A stretch of 61,928 nt of DNA, from positions 1 to 61,928 of the forward strand of contig JARYMM010000019.1 in assembly GCA_029907105.1 (NCBI GenBank), written 5' to 3'. Position numbers and translations under genes: made by a program. Within the stretch, counting starts at the first letter, position 1. Every line of letters starts with the position of its first letter. Shown piece after piece: positions 19,406-28,739 of the stretch. The notes beneath the pieces were generated by a model, which was given only the letters and a program-made list of their open reading frames with translations, made no database searches and was not told the DNA's origin. The DNA is from Anaerolineae bacterium (GTDB lineage: Bacteria > Chloroflexota > Anaerolineae > UBA3071).

Positions 19406-20281
19406 TCACCCCTTCGTATACGGCGTTCCCAGCGCTTCCGGCTTCGCCGCTCCCCACCTGAGCCTGAACCACTTCGTGGAGATGAGCAGCAGAACGACGA
19501 TGGTGATGACAAAGGGAACCGTCCTCCAGATGTATCTGGACATGATGCCGGGGAGCACGAGCTGGGGGTTAAGGGAGAGTTGCCACAGGGTTCCGAAAAG
19601 CAGGGACCCGCCCAGCAGGATGGCCGGATTCCACATGGAGAAAAAGACGAGGGCCAGGGCGATGAACCCCCAACCCATGAGGAAGTTGTAGTTCCAGACG
19701 GGGTTGTAGAACAGGGCGTAAATCGCCCCCGCCAACCCGGCGAACATCCCGCCGATGATGACACAGAGGTAGCGGATTTTGACGACGTTGATGCCCGAGA
19801 CTTCGGCCACGGAGGGGTCTTCTCCCACCGAGCGTATGTTCAACCCCAGGCTGGTCTTGAAGAGCACGAACCAGACCACAACCACGAGCACAATGCCCAA
19901 GTAGAAGAAGGGGGAGAGGCCCCCTATCGTAGCTATTCTCTCCATGCCCAGGGGCCCGGTGTAAGGGTTGCCGATGTAGGTGGTGAGGCCAAAGCCGAGG
20001 ATCCAGATACCCATCCCGACCACCACCTGGTCGGCCCCCAGGGTTATGGAAAAGAATCCATGCAGAAGGCCGAGCAGCCCTCCGACAATGATTCCCACCA
20101 GGAAGCCCAGCAGGTAGCTATTCGTGGATTGGGCGGCCATGAAACCCAGCGTGGCCCCAAAGAGCATCACCCCCTCGATGCCCACGTTCAGGATCCCTGA
20201 ACGCTGGTTGATGAGTTCGCCAAGGCCAGCGAAGGTGAAAATGGCCGAGGCTTCCAGACTTCTGGCAAAGAACTCCCACAT
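19406..20281 (-). CDS. BMP-type ABC transporter permease (second permease)
   Basis: 291 residues, highly hydrophobic, with the BPD_transp_2 pattern of nucleoside/base importers (NupQ, YufQ-like): LINQRSGILNVGIEGVMLFG near the start and SVGEDPSVAEVSGINVVKIRY in the coupling loop. Eight or so membrane helices. Last gene of the importer operon, with GAGGAGAG before the ATG. A 100-bp spacer with small hairpins separates it from the first permease. Confidence 0.9.
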   Translation of the reverse strand: MWEFFARSLEASAIFTFAGLGELINQRSGILNVGIEGVMLFGATLGFMAAQSTNSYLLGFLVGIIVGGLLGLLHGFFSITLGADQVVVGMGIWILGFGLTTYIGNPYTGPLGMERIATIGGLSPFFYLGIVLVVVVWFVLFKTSLGLNIRSVGEDPSVAEVSGINVVKIRYLCVIIGGMFAGLAGAIYALFYNPVWNYNFLMGWGFIALALVFFSMWNPAILLGGSLLFGTLWQLSLNPQLVLPGIMSRYIWRTVPFVITIVVLLLISTKWFRLRWGAAKPEALGTPYTKG

Positions 20282-20383
20282 TTGGTCTAGACTCTCCTCA
20301 CGGCGAAGGGCGAAATGATAACCAAGTGCAGTGGTATCCCGGATCGTCAGATCCTGGCGAAAATGGGGGATCTGGTGATCCCC

Positions 20384-21520
20384 TCAGGGCAGATTCCCAT
20401 CCACTGAGACCGTCTCTCTGCGCGTTTTCATCCACACCATTCTGTAGCGATAAAAGAATTGAAAGGCCACGAGAGTGATCATCAGGACTCCGAGCAGGGC
20501 GTAGTCCACGCCAAAGCCCATGTCCAGCTTGCCCTGCACGTATCTGCCACCTACGGACAGGCCCCCGAAGAGCAAGGCGATGGGGATGGCCGCCAAAGGG
20601 TTTCCGAGGGAGATCAGTCCACAGATGATCCCATAGAAGGCCAGGTCGCCGAAATAGCCGTAGTTTCTGGCAATCTTATAGACACCGGGAACGGCGGCGA
20701 AATAGTGATACCCGGCCAGGCCGGCCAGAACACCGCCCATGACAAAGACCAGGAACGGGATCTTGAATGTGCTGATCCCGGCGTATCTGGCCGCCGCCGG
20801 GCTGTGACCGTGGGCTTTGATCTGATATCCGAGCCTGCTTTTGGCGAACAAGAAGTGCAGGAATACGGCGGCCCCCAAGGCAAGGAGGATAGTGAAGGGG
20901 GTACCCGCAATCAGAGGCGCGTATACGGAAGGGGGTAACTCAAAACTCTCACCTCGCCCGCCGGGATTCATGAAGGGCCCACCCTCTTTGATCATATGTG
21001 CCACCAACCAATAGAGGATGAAGTTCAAGAGCATGGTCACCACAATCTCATTGACGTTGAACCTCCCCTTCAGGAACCCGGCTATCGCTCCCAGTACTGC
21101 CCCGCTCAGGGCGGCGGCGGTCACCATCAGAGGGATGACAAGGGCAGGGGGGAGGTGGGGGGGAGGCAGCGCTTTGCCGCCGAAAGCCAGGAGGACGGCA
21201 AAGGCCCCCAGCGCGCCAGCGTAAAACTGCCCTGTCATGCCGATGTTCCACAGCCTGGCTCGCAAAGGGATGATGAACGCCGAGGTACACAGCAGCAGAA
21301 AGATGAACCTGTTGACGGTCAGTGGCAGGCCATAAGAGTTGACGAAAGCATAGGCAAGGATCTCCCGATAAGCCGATAAGGGATGGACCCCGGCCAGGAT
21401 GAAGAGGATGCTGAAAAGGGCCAGGGCAAAGACGATGGCCAGGATGGAGATGATCGTTGCCTCCCAGCCGGCTAACGCCACTCTCTTCTCGAGCTTCAGT
21501 TCGTAAGCGCCAACCCTCAT
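20384..21520 (-). CDS. BMP-type ABC transporter permease (first permease)
   Basis: 378 residues, BPD_transp_2 family (NupP, YufP-like). Long first helix WEATIISILAIVFALALF, then NSYGLPLTVNRFIFLLLCT, LWNIGMTGQFYAGALGAF and the coupling loop SRLGYQIKAHGHSPAAARYAG. The start codon overlaps the stop of the ATPase gene as ATGA, so the two are coupled. It pairs with the following permease to form the membrane channel. Confidence 0.92.
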   Translation of the reverse strand: MRVGAYELKLEKRVALAGWEATIISILAIVFALALFSILFILAGVHPLSAYREILAYAFVNSYGLPLTVNRFIFLLLCTSAFIIPLRARLWNIGMTGQFYAGALGAFAVLLAFGGKALPPPHLPPALVIPLMVTAAALSGAVLGAIAGFLKGRFNVNEIVVTMLLNFILYWLVAHMIKEGGPFMNPGGRGESFELPPSVYAPLIAGTPFTILLALGAAVFLHFLFAKSRLGYQIKAHGHSPAAARYAGISTFKIPFLVFVMGGVLAGLAGYHYFAAVPGVYKIARNYGYFGDLAFYGIICGLISLGNPLAAIPIALLFGGLSVGGRYVQGKLDMGFGVDYALLGVLMITLVAFQFFYRYRMVWMKTRRETVSVDGNLP

Positions 21521-23073
21521 GGCTCTCCTCCCTCCGAGCGCAAACCGGCCATCATGGCCCCGATGGTCTCCCTCATGGCCTCCTCCGCCGGGAGGATGCC
21601 CATGAGTTCCCCTTCGTAAATCGGTGCCACCCGATCACTCACCGAAAGGATCTCATCGAGGTCCTCGGAGATGAGGAGGATGGCGGCTTTTTCCTTCTTG
21701 GCTTGCATGAGCTTGTTCTGCACAAACTCCGTCGCCCCCACGTCAAGCCCCTGGGTGGGCAGGTTGGCGATCAGGAGCCGCGGCTTGCGCGAGAGCACGC
21801 GGGCCAGGATGAGCCTTTGCAGATTCCCTCCCGACAGGTTTTTGGCCTTGATGACCGGGCTGGGAGCGGCCACACCGTATTCGGAGACGATCTCTTCTGT
21901 GAGCTGCTGAAGTTTCCCGTAATCCACGATCCCTTGCCGGCAGAAGCGCTCATCGAAGTAGAAGTTCATGGCCACGTTTTCCACGAGGGAGAAATCCCCG
22001 ATCGAGCCCACCTCGGTGCGCTCAGAGGGAATGTAGCCTATACCCATCTGCCATCTCTGCAGGACGGAGGCGTCGGTGATATCCTGTCCTTCAAAAATCA
22101 CCCTTCCTCCTTCTGCCTTGCGCAGGCCGGCCAGAACCTCGGCCAACTCCTGTTGCCCGTTGCCGGAGATGCCGGCCAGGCCCAGGATTTCGCCCTCATG
22201 GATGGAAAACGAGGCCCCGCGCAAGGCCAGGAAACCTTTGTCGCTGCGGGCGGAAAGGTTCTCCACCTGGAGTATGGGGTTTCCCCTTTCCACCCTGGCC
22301 CTTTCTATTCTGAAGATGACCTCTCTGCCCACCATTTCCCTGGCCAGGCTCTTTTCCGTGGCACACTCCGTCTGCTGGCAGGACACGACTCTGCCACGCC
22401 TGAGGACCGTCACCCGGTCGCTGATCGCCAGCACGATGGGCAGTTTGTGGGTGATGAAGGGGACAATAGCCAGTTCATCCCGGGCCATGGCTTCGATGGA
22501 GGCCAGCAGTTTCCTGGTTTCGGAAGGCGTCAGCGCAGAAGTCGGCTCGTCCAGAATGAGGACCCTGGCCCCGCGATAGAGGGTCTTGAGGATCTCCACG
22601 GCTTGTTTTTCCCCCTCGGAAAGCTGCCAGATTTTGGCCCTGAGGTCCACCTTGAATCCGTATTTCTCACAAAGCTCGGCGATTTCCTCCTCTGCCTTTT
22701 TCAGATTCAGGATTCTGCCGGCCTTGGGGTGGCCAAGGATGATATTTTCGATCACCGTGTGCGCGGATACCAGCTTGCGGTGCTGGTGAACCATCCCAAT
22801 GCCCAGGTCAATGGCATCCAGGGGTGACCTGAAATTGACCCGCTGACCGCCGATGTAGATCTCCCCTTCGTCGGGTTGCAATAGCCCGAACAGGATGTTC
22901 ATGAGGGTGGTCTTCCCGGCACCGTTCTCGCCGAGGACGGCATGAATCTCCCCTGCCCTGATCTCGAAATCTATGTGGTCATTGGCCACGACGCCGGGAA
23001 ATCTCTTGGTGATTCCCCGGGCCTCGATGACCGTTTCCCCGCGTTTGATCCCTTCCAGCAACCCTTTGTGCAC
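21517..23073 (-). CDS. BMP-type ABC transporter ATP-binding protein (two ABC domains)
   Basis: 518 residues with two fused ABC cassettes, as in NupO/YufO and RbsA relatives. First cassette: Walker A GENGAGKTTL, signature LSEGEKQ, Walker B VLILDEPTSAL. Second cassette: degenerate Walker A GISGNGQQEL, signature LSGGNLQR, and LLIANLPTQGLDVGA in place of the Walker B/D-loop region. The GTG at 23073 is chosen because GGAGGAG lies six bases before it; a TTG 31 codons upstream reads through an inverted repeat. Drives import by the two permeases downstream. Confidence 0.93.
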   Translation of the reverse strand: MHKGLLEGIKRGETVIEARGITKRFPGVVANDHIDFEIRAGEIHAVLGENGAGKTTLMNILFGLLQPDEGEIYIGGQRVNFRSPLDAIDLGIGMVHQHRKLVSAHTVIENIILGHPKAGRILNLKKAEEEIAELCEKYGFKVDLRAKIWQLSEGEKQAVEILKTLYRGARVLILDEPTSALTPSETRKLLASIEAMARDELAIVPFITHKLPIVLAISDRVTVLRRGRVVSCQQTECATEKSLAREMVGREVIFRIERARVERGNPILQVENLSARSDKGFLALRGASFSIHEGEILGLAGISGNGQQELAEVLAGLRKAEGGRVIFEGQDITDASVLQRWQMGIGYIPSERTEVGSIGDFSLVENVAMNFYFDERFCRQGIVDYGKLQQLTEEIVSEYGVAAPSPVIKAKNLSGGNLQRLILARVLSRKPRLLIANLPTQGLDVGATEFVQNKLMQAKKEKAAILLISEDLDEILSVSDRVAPIYEGELMGILPAEEAMRETIGAMMAGLRSEGGEP

Positions 23074-23109
23074 TGGTCTCTCCTCCAGGTAGCTGCATTT
23101 AACCGTGGT

Positions 23110-23389
23110 CAAAGAGCGTCTTCGCTCTTGATAACCGGGGAGGTGCGGAGGGAACTCCCTCCGCAAAAAGGCTTTTTCAAGCCCTTACCTGCCCTTTCTT
23201 GGCTCGGCTGGCTCTTGCAGAGGGCCAAGGAAGGCAGGTAAAAAGATCGGAGGTTGGAGGTTGGAGGTTGGAAGTTGGAAGTTGGATTTCCCATCTCCAA
23301 CCTCCAGCCCTAATCTCCGATCACCTGCCGCACTATAGCAATGAGGCTCCCTCCTTGGGGAGTCTTCCTCTCAAGAATGGGAGCCTCAT
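23110..23389. repeat. Repeat-filled spacer between transporter ATPase and BMP genes
   Basis: No gene. Several palindromes lie side by side: TGCGGAGGGA-acTCCCTCCGCA (about 23143-23164); a stem in which TTACCTGCC (near 23185) faces GGCAGGTAA (near 23233); GGTTGGA words (23248-23330) closed by GATCGGAG/CTCCGATC; and a perfect stem ATGAGGCTCCC (23341-23351)/GGGAGCCTCAT (23379-23389). The 28 bases at 23170-23197 recur exactly at 33908-33935. The last hairpin follows the BMP gene and could protect its mRNA. Confidence 0.7.
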
Positions 23390-23449
23390 GCTTCCTGACC
23401 ACTAGATGTCGCAATCCATCAACACAGAGAGCAGTTGATGAACGGTGTC

Positions 23450-24751
23450 TTACTCCAGGATCACCGTGCCTTCCAGGTCGAAGTTGAACTTCGAGAGCAG
23501 CCACTCGTTCGATGGCATCTCACCGGCCGGTTTGACCACGGTCCCCGCGGCGGGAATGGGCAGATTCTCCAGGGCCAGGCCGGTTCCGTTGCTGACGAAC
23601 TCATGCTCGGCGAACGGATCCCACTCGCCCTTCATCATCTGATCCCTTCTCTGCTTAACGAGGTCAACGATTTCTTGCGGGATCAGGGGGAGCGCCTTCG
23701 GGCTGATGGCCTCAATGCCCACCTTGTTGTTGTTCATGATGTCTACGGTCGACTCCACGGTGCCATCAGCCAGGGTCATTGTGGATTCCATGCCCAGGTA
23801 CAAGACCGTTTCTGGGTTCTTGTTGCCGGCCAGCCAATCCTGAACCATCCTCTCGTAGAGGACTTCCCAACGGGTGTCGAAGGAGACGGCCACCGTGTCC
23901 GTGCTCGACCAGCCGTAGAAGCCGACAATGTCCATGTCCTTGCCCACGAACCAGATGCCCTCTTCCTGGGCGACGTCCAGGGGGGACCCGGAATCGGTCT
24001 GCTGGGTCAAGACGTCCACGTTGTATTGAGAGATCAGGGTCTTGGCAATGTCACGCTCTTCCGTGGGCAGATACCAGTCGCCGACGTACTTCACGTACAC
24101 CTTGATCTCCTTGCCCAGCAATTTCGCAGCATCCTGCACGCCCAGGTAGAAGCCGGCCTGCCGCCTGATGACCTGAACACAGGGGAATGCCGACACGATG
24201 CCGATGTTGCCCGTCTTGGTCAACGCCCCGGCGATGAGCCCCTCCAGGTACAGGGCCTGATACTGCCTGGGGAAGAGCCTGATGAAGTTCTTCTTCGTGG
24301 TCAGATCGCTGGCGATGATGGAGCCGAAATAGACATCCGGGTACTTGTCGGCGATGTCCTTCAGGGGCAGCCCCATGAACTCCGCGTTTCCCACGACGAT
24401 GTCAGCCCCTTCGGCGATCAACTCCTCGGCATAGGGCACTGCGGCATCAGGGCCCACTTCCTCTCTGTAGACGTACTTGACATTGGGGTACTTCTCAGCG
24501 ATGCGCTTGCCGGCGCGATGGTGCGCCCCAGACCAGGTTGTCCCTTCAATAATGCTGAAATGCTCGATGGCCAGAGTGGCCTCCTTTGCCACCTCCTTGG
24601 GGGCCTCTGGAACCACTTCCGCAGGCGGCGCTGGTGCAGGCGGCGCTGGTGCACACGCCGTTGAGCCCATCACCACCGCGGCCAATACCACGGAGACCAC
24701 CACTGCCCTGAACAGTGTAGTCCCCTTCTCCCCGAAAAGCTTGCTCTTCAT
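23450..24751 (-). CDS. BMP-family ABC transporter substrate-binding lipoprotein
   Basis: 433 residues with a lipoprotein signal ending GSTAC and a Pro/Ala linker. The mature part is the BMP/Med/PnrA fold for purine nucleosides or related molecules: EGTTWSGAHHRAGKRIAEKYPNV, GADIVVGNAEFMGLPLKDIA, TKTGNIGIVSAFPC, LISQYNVDVLTQQTDSGSPLDV and FVGKDMDIVGFYG. The ATG at 24751 follows AAGGAGG; an upstream in-frame ATG lacks one. First gene of the importer unit, with its own consensus promoter. The family imports nucleosides, and some members take up purines, allantoin-like or other N-rich compounds; the ligand here is unknown. Confidence 0.92.
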   Translation of the reverse strand: MKSKLFGEKGTTLFRAVVVSVVLAAVVMGSTACAPAPPAPAPPAEVVPEAPKEVAKEATLAIEHFSIIEGTTWSGAHHRAGKRIAEKYPNVKYVYREEVGPDAAVPYAEELIAEGADIVVGNAEFMGLPLKDIADKYPDVYFGSIIASDLTTKKNFIRLFPRQYQALYLEGLIAGALTKTGNIGIVSAFPCVQVIRRQAGFYLGVQDAAKLLGKEIKVYVKYVGDWYLPTEERDIAKTLISQYNVDVLTQQTDSGSPLDVAQEEGIWFVGKDMDIVGFYGWSSTDTVAVSFDTRWEVLYERMVQDWLAGNKNPETVLYLGMESTMTLADGTVESTVDIMNNNKVGIEAISPKALPLIPQEIVDLVKQRRDQMMKGEWDPFAEHEFVSNGTGLALENLPIPAAGTVVKPAGEMPSNEWLLSKFNFDLEGTVILE

Positions 24752-24876
24752 GACGGTCCTCCTTTCTTGTTTTGGACTTTGATGGGTTTGGGGAGCAATG
24801 CGCACACACGTTTGAGGTTCGAGTCATGCCGTCGTCGCCGGGGCCATTCGCCTTCCCACGGCCTGGAGTGGCTGCA

Positions 24877-24905
24877 ATTATACACAACCATCGGTAGGTT
24901 GTCAA
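24877..24905 (-). promoter_or_regulatory. Consensus promoter of the BMP importer operon
   Basis: On the minus strand TTGACA (24905-24900), exactly 17 bases, TATAAT (24882-24877). The leader to the BMP ATG is about 118 nt; I see no known riboswitch in it. The rest of 24906-25070 holds no gene. Confidence 0.85.
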
Positions 24906-25070
24906 ACCCGGTCAGTTCCCTAACCCAGACAAGTCGGAACTCAAGAGCAGATTACAGTTTGCTCTCGCTGGACTGTCAAGCCCAGCGGGAAAGCGACGGA
25001 CCTGGCAGTCCGCCGTGAGCACTTGTGACCTGGCCTCGTTGCCTCATCACTCGTTGCCCTATCGCCTCTA

Positions 25071-25697
25071 TCAGCCTCCTCTGGTGATCAGGACCACGAC
25101 CACAACAACGATGACGACGAGGGCAGCGAGGACAGCCCACAGCCACGGCGACGAGGCGAAGGCCTGGGTGGCCATGTCCTTAGCCACGGCGGCGGCAAAC
25201 TCGGCCTCCGACGGGGGACAGTAGTTGACCTCCTGGCCCTGGCACCCGGCAGCGATGCGCGCCTGCAGGGCCTGGTTCAGCGTCTCCAGCCCCTGACGGA
25301 TCAGGCTCTTGCTGACGCTGTCTATCAGCCGCTGGCCCACGCTGGCCAGTCGGCCGCCGATTTGCACCTCCCCCTCGTATTTCATGAGCGTGGTGCCGTC
25401 GCCCTGGTCCACCAGTCGCACCTGGCCGCTGCCTTTGGCCCAGCCGGGATTGCCTTTGCCCTCCACGGTCAGCGTGTAGCTTTCCGGCGGCACCTCATCG
25501 GAGACGACGACGCGGCCGGCAAAGACGCCAGCCACCGGCCCGATGCGCACGTTCATCGTGCCCTCGTACTCGTTCTCGCTGACCTGGCTCAGGCTCTGAG
25601 CGCCGGGCAGGGCTGTGGCCAGCACCTCCGGGTCTCGCACCAACTCCCACACGTCTTCACGAGGGCCGTCAAACACATACTCGCCTTGTAACTTCAC
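25071..25697 (-). CDS. coxG: CoxG-like SRPBCC protein with membrane anchor
   Basis: 208 residues. Residues 1-150 are a CoxG/SRPBCC domain: MKLQGEYVFDGPREDVWELV, LPGAQSLSQVSENEYEGTMNVRIGPVAG, GSGQVRLVDQGDGTTLMKYEGE and IDSVSKSLIRQGLETLN. In CO dehydrogenase systems CoxG recruits the enzyme to the membrane. The last 30 residues form one membrane helix (SPWLWAVLAALVVIVVVVVVLI) ending TRGG, which fits that role. Start is GTG after GAGGAGG. Last gene of the catabolic operon. Confidence 0.88.
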   Translation of the reverse strand: MKLQGEYVFDGPREDVWELVRDPEVLATALPGAQSLSQVSENEYEGTMNVRIGPVAGVFAGRVVVSDEVPPESYTLTVEGKGNPGWAKGSGQVRLVDQGDGTTLMKYEGEVQIGGRLASVGQRLIDSVSKSLIRQGLETLNQALQARIAAGCQGQEVNYCPPSEAEFAAAVAKDMATQAFASSPWLWAVLAALVVIVVVVVVLITRGG

Positions 25698-25760
25698 TGT
25701 AGTTCCTCCTCGTCATGTTGCGTGATCCGTGATACGTGATTCGGGTTCACGCAGCACTCG

Positions 25761-28115
25761 TTACGCATCACGTGTTACTCTCGCTGCCTGCAACAACTCG
25801 AACAACCTGTTGGGGCTGAGCGGCGCTTCCAGGATCTCCAGCCCATAGTCGGCCAGGGCACTCTCCACAGCCTGGGCGAAGACCGCCGGCACGGGGATCG
25901 CCCCCCCTTCGCCCACGCCTTTGCTGCCCAGCGGGTTGAGCGGCGACGGGGTCTCCAGATGGCTGACCTCCGCCCGCGGCACCTCCAAAGCCGTGGGGAG
26001 CAGGTAATCGGCAAAGGAGGCGTTGAGAAGCTGACCGTTCTCGTCGTAGACCAGCTTTTCATAGAAGGAGTTGCCGAGGCCCAGGGCCAGGCCGCCGTGG
26101 AGCTGGCCTTCCACGATCAGCGGGTTGAGCAAGGTGCCGCAGTCTTCCACGATGACGTAGCGTTTGACGTCCACCATCATCGTTTCCGGGTCCACTTCGA
26201 CGATGGCCGCATGGGCGCCGCTGGCCGTGGCGCCGTACTTGGGGCCGAAGTAGGCCGTGGCCTCCAGGCCCGGCTCGGTGCCCGGCTCCACCGCACCGCG
26301 CAGGGGGTTGGCCAGCACGGCCAGTTGGCCCAGGCTGATGGAGCGCTGCGGGATGTCCGCCACTCGCACATGCCCGTCCACCAGCTCCAGCTCCTCTTCG
26401 GGTGTGTCCAACACCTTGCTGGCCAGCTTGAGGACTTTACCCCGCACGGTCACCGCCGCCGCGTGGATGGCATTGGCAGCGACCACGGCGCCACGGCTGG
26501 CGAAGGTGCCGGTGCCCCAATGGAACTGCGCTGTGTCACCGGTGACCAGATGCACATCGTGGGGGCTGACGCCCAACTGGTCGGCCACGATCTGGGCAAA
26601 GGAGGTGAAATGCCCCTGCCCCTGCGTGCCCACGCCGGTGGCCACGTTGATCTGGCCGCTGGGGGCAACGGTGACCCGCGCCCCCTCGTAGGGGCCGATG
26701 CCCGTCGTCTCGATGAAGGAGACGACGCCGATGCCCACATGACGGCCCTCGGCCCGCAGGCGCGGCTGCTCCTCTTTCAGGAACCGCTCGTAACCGATCA
26801 TCTCTACGGCCTTCTCCAGGACAGGCAGGTAGTTCCCGCTGTCATAGACCAGGGGTACAAAGGCCTGGTCAATGATCTCGTTGTCGTAGGGGAAGGCGTC
26901 GGGCGGCAGGAGGTTGCGGCGGCGGATCTCCACCGGGTCTATGCCCAGCTCCCTGGCCGCCACGTCCAGCAGCCGCTCGATGATGAACACGCCCTGCGGC
27001 CGCCCGGCCCCGCGCAGAGGGGAAACGATGGGCCGGTTGGTGAACACCACTTTGAGGTCGCCGTAGTAGTTGGGGATTTTGTAGGGCCCGAAGGCATGAC
27101 ATTGGGTGTTAAGAGGGACGGTCAGGCCGTAGGGATCGTAGGCGCCTGTGTCGTGGATGAAATCGTCGCGCAGGCCGAGGATGTGACCGTCGCGGGTGAG
27201 GGCCAGCTCGGCGGTGTGCACCTGCTCCCGTTCCTGGTTTGTGGCATAGAAGTTCTCGCGCCGGTCTTCAATCCACTTGACGGGGCGGCCCAATTGCAGC
27301 GTGGCCCAGGTGACCATCACCTCTTCGGGGTAGAACATCATGATCTTGGGGCCGAAGCCGCCGCCGACGAAGGGGGCGATCACCCGCACCTGGTGCTCGG
27401 AGAGGCCAAACATCCTGGCCAGGCCGTTGCGAATGGGGATGGGGGACTGGGTGGTGTCCCATAGGGTGAGCTCCTGGCTCTTGGGGTTCCAATGGGCCAC
27501 GTAGCCCCGGTTCTCCATCGCTGCCGCCGTGCCCCGGTCAATGACGATGCGCCGGCTGATGACCACATCGGCCTGCTCGCGGGCCGCGGCGTAGTCGCCT
27601 TTCTTTTGGATCAGGTGGGCCGCCAGATTGGAGTCCAGGTCGTCGTGAACGAGGGGGGCATCAGGCTGCAGAGCTTCCTCCAGGTCCACCACCGCTCCCA
27701 GCGGTTCGAGTTCTACCACGATGTCGTCCAGGGCGTCCTCGGCGATATAGCGGCTTTCGGCGATGACCATGGCCAGAGGCTCGCCGGCCAGACGCACCTT
27801 GTCCTTCACCAGGGGGACCTGGGTGCGGGAGTGGAAGACGATGTCTTTGACCGTGGGGGGCGGGGAGACCAGGGGCGGGCCGTGTTGCCAGTCGTCGCCC
27901 ATGTCCTCGGCGGTGTAGACGGCGACGACGCCGGGGCGACGGCGGGCTGCCGACACGTCAATGCTCACCAGGCGAGCGTGAGCGTAGTCGCTGCGCAAGA
28001 AGGCGGCGTGGAGCATGCCCGGCAGGTCCACATCGTCCACAAACAGGGCCTGTCCGGTGAGCAGGCGGGGATCTTCGTTTCGTTTGATTCGTTGACCAAC
28101 GTATTTTTTTGCCAT
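25761..28115 (-). CDS. Molybdenum hydroxylase large subunit (CoxL/XdhA-like)
   Basis: 784 residues, xanthine oxidase/CO dehydrogenase family, binds the molybdopterin-cytosine cofactor. Motifs: ALFVDDVDLPGMLHAAFLRS near the start, the cofactor loop FVGGGFGPKI (249-258), SPLRGAGRP (about 365-373) and near the end KGVGEGGAIPVPA with the catalytic Glu. The Cys-containing AYRCSFR active-site loop of form I CO dehydrogenase is replaced by PLRGAGRP, so a CO-oxidising role is unlikely and hydroxylation of an N-heterocycle or aldehyde is more probable. The last residues (RVTRDA) are encoded by a CATCACG word repeat. ATG follows AAGGAGC. Confidence 0.93.
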   Translation of the reverse strand: MAKKYVGQRIKRNEDPRLLTGQALFVDDVDLPGMLHAAFLRSDYAHARLVSIDVSAARRRPGVVAVYTAEDMGDDWQHGPPLVSPPPTVKDIVFHSRTQVPLVKDKVRLAGEPLAMVIAESRYIAEDALDDIVVELEPLGAVVDLEEALQPDAPLVHDDLDSNLAAHLIQKKGDYAAAREQADVVISRRIVIDRGTAAAMENRGYVAHWNPKSQELTLWDTTQSPIPIRNGLARMFGLSEHQVRVIAPFVGGGFGPKIMMFYPEEVMVTWATLQLGRPVKWIEDRRENFYATNQEREQVHTAELALTRDGHILGLRDDFIHDTGAYDPYGLTVPLNTQCHAFGPYKIPNYYGDLKVVFTNRPIVSPLRGAGRPQGVFIIERLLDVAARELGIDPVEIRRRNLLPPDAFPYDNEIIDQAFVPLVYDSGNYLPVLEKAVEMIGYERFLKEEQPRLRAEGRHVGIGVVSFIETTGIGPYEGARVTVAPSGQINVATGVGTQGQGHFTSFAQIVADQLGVSPHDVHLVTGDTAQFHWGTGTFASRGAVVAANAIHAAAVTVRGKVLKLASKVLDTPEEELELVDGHVRVADIPQRSISLGQLAVLANPLRGAVEPGTEPGLEATAYFGPKYGATASGAHAAIVEVDPETMMVDVKRYVIVEDCGTLLNPLIVEGQLHGGLALGLGNSFYEKLVYDENGQLLNASFADYLLPTALEVPRAEVSHLETPSPLNPLGSKGVGEGGAIPVPAVFAQAVESALADYGLEILEAPLSPNRLFELLQAARVTRDA

Positions 28116-28185
28116 AGTTGTGCTCCTTGTTTAGAAAATGCGTAAAACGTAATGCGTAAAACGTAAGGCGCAAAGTGTCTGCGTT

Positions 28186-28707
28186 TTACATTTCATTCGT
28201 GGGAAGGGGAATGTCTCGCAACAAGTCGTCTAGTTTCTCCCAAGGAGTGGCTGCGTCTTGTTGGGAATTGTCCGGACCGGTTTCGTACGGGATGCTGTCC
28301 TCACGGAGGATACGCCCGCGCTGCTGTGGGACCATGGTCAGCAGCAGGCGAACGACTTCAGTGAGAAGTTGCAGGCGATGCTGGACAACAGCCTCACCGA
28401 GGATATGGCGGCCCTTGTAGTACCAGTCCCGGCTCTCTCGAGCTGAACCCAGGGAGTATTCGTAGAAGCGAGCCCGATCTTTGCCGGTGCCGCGAGAGTA
28501 GCCTTCGGCAAGATTGGCGCTGATGGAACCGAGGGCCCGATACAGTTGATCTGACAGCGAAATGGTACGTCGGTCTCGCATCAACTTCGTGACATCGTGC
28601 CACCCCACATCGCTCAGAAACAGTGCCAGCCGGTAGGCCTTCATCTTCCAAAGCGAGTCACCCGTCATCGTTTCCGGAACGGTCCTCTCCCACTCTTCGT
28701 AGTCCAC
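28186..28707 (-). CDS. Four-helix bundle protein (S23/TIGR02436-like)
   Basis: About 173 residues. The core SLWKMKAYRLALFLSDV, RALGSISANLAEGYSRGTGKDRARFYEYSLGSARESRDW and LQLLTEVVRLLLTMVPQQR matches the four-helix bundle family found as intervening sequences in 23S rRNA and as free genes; function unknown. It stands between the large and small Mo-hydroxylase subunits, an odd place for an unrelated gene, and both sides carry the same GTAAAACGTAATGCG/ACGTTTTACG words (28137-28180 and 28719-28743), so it looks like an inserted cassette. Start assigned to GTG at 28707 by GAGGAG spacing; GTG 28710 or ATG 28668 are alternatives. Confidence 0.8.
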   Translation of the reverse strand: MDYEEWERTVPETMTGDSLWKMKAYRLALFLSDVGWHDVTKLMRDRRTISLSDQLYRALGSISANLAEGYSRGTGKDRARFYEYSLGSARESRDWYYKGRHILGEAVVQHRLQLLTEVVRLLLTMVPQQRGRILREDSIPYETGPDNSQQDAATPWEKLDDLLRDIPLPTNEM

Positions 28708-28739
28708 CACTCTTCTCCTCACGTTTTACGTTTTACGTT

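Noticed and set aside
24800..24835. GGTTCGAGTC, like a tRNA T-loop
   Set aside because: No acceptor stem, D-arm or anticodon arm can be drawn around it on either strand.
24752..24876. Purine or cobalamin riboswitch in the BMP leader
   Set aside because: None of the conserved core sequences of these classes is present.
25761..28115. True CO dehydrogenase
   Set aside because: The large subunit lacks the Cys-containing AYRCSFR loop; it has PLRGAGRP, as in other Mo hydroxylases.
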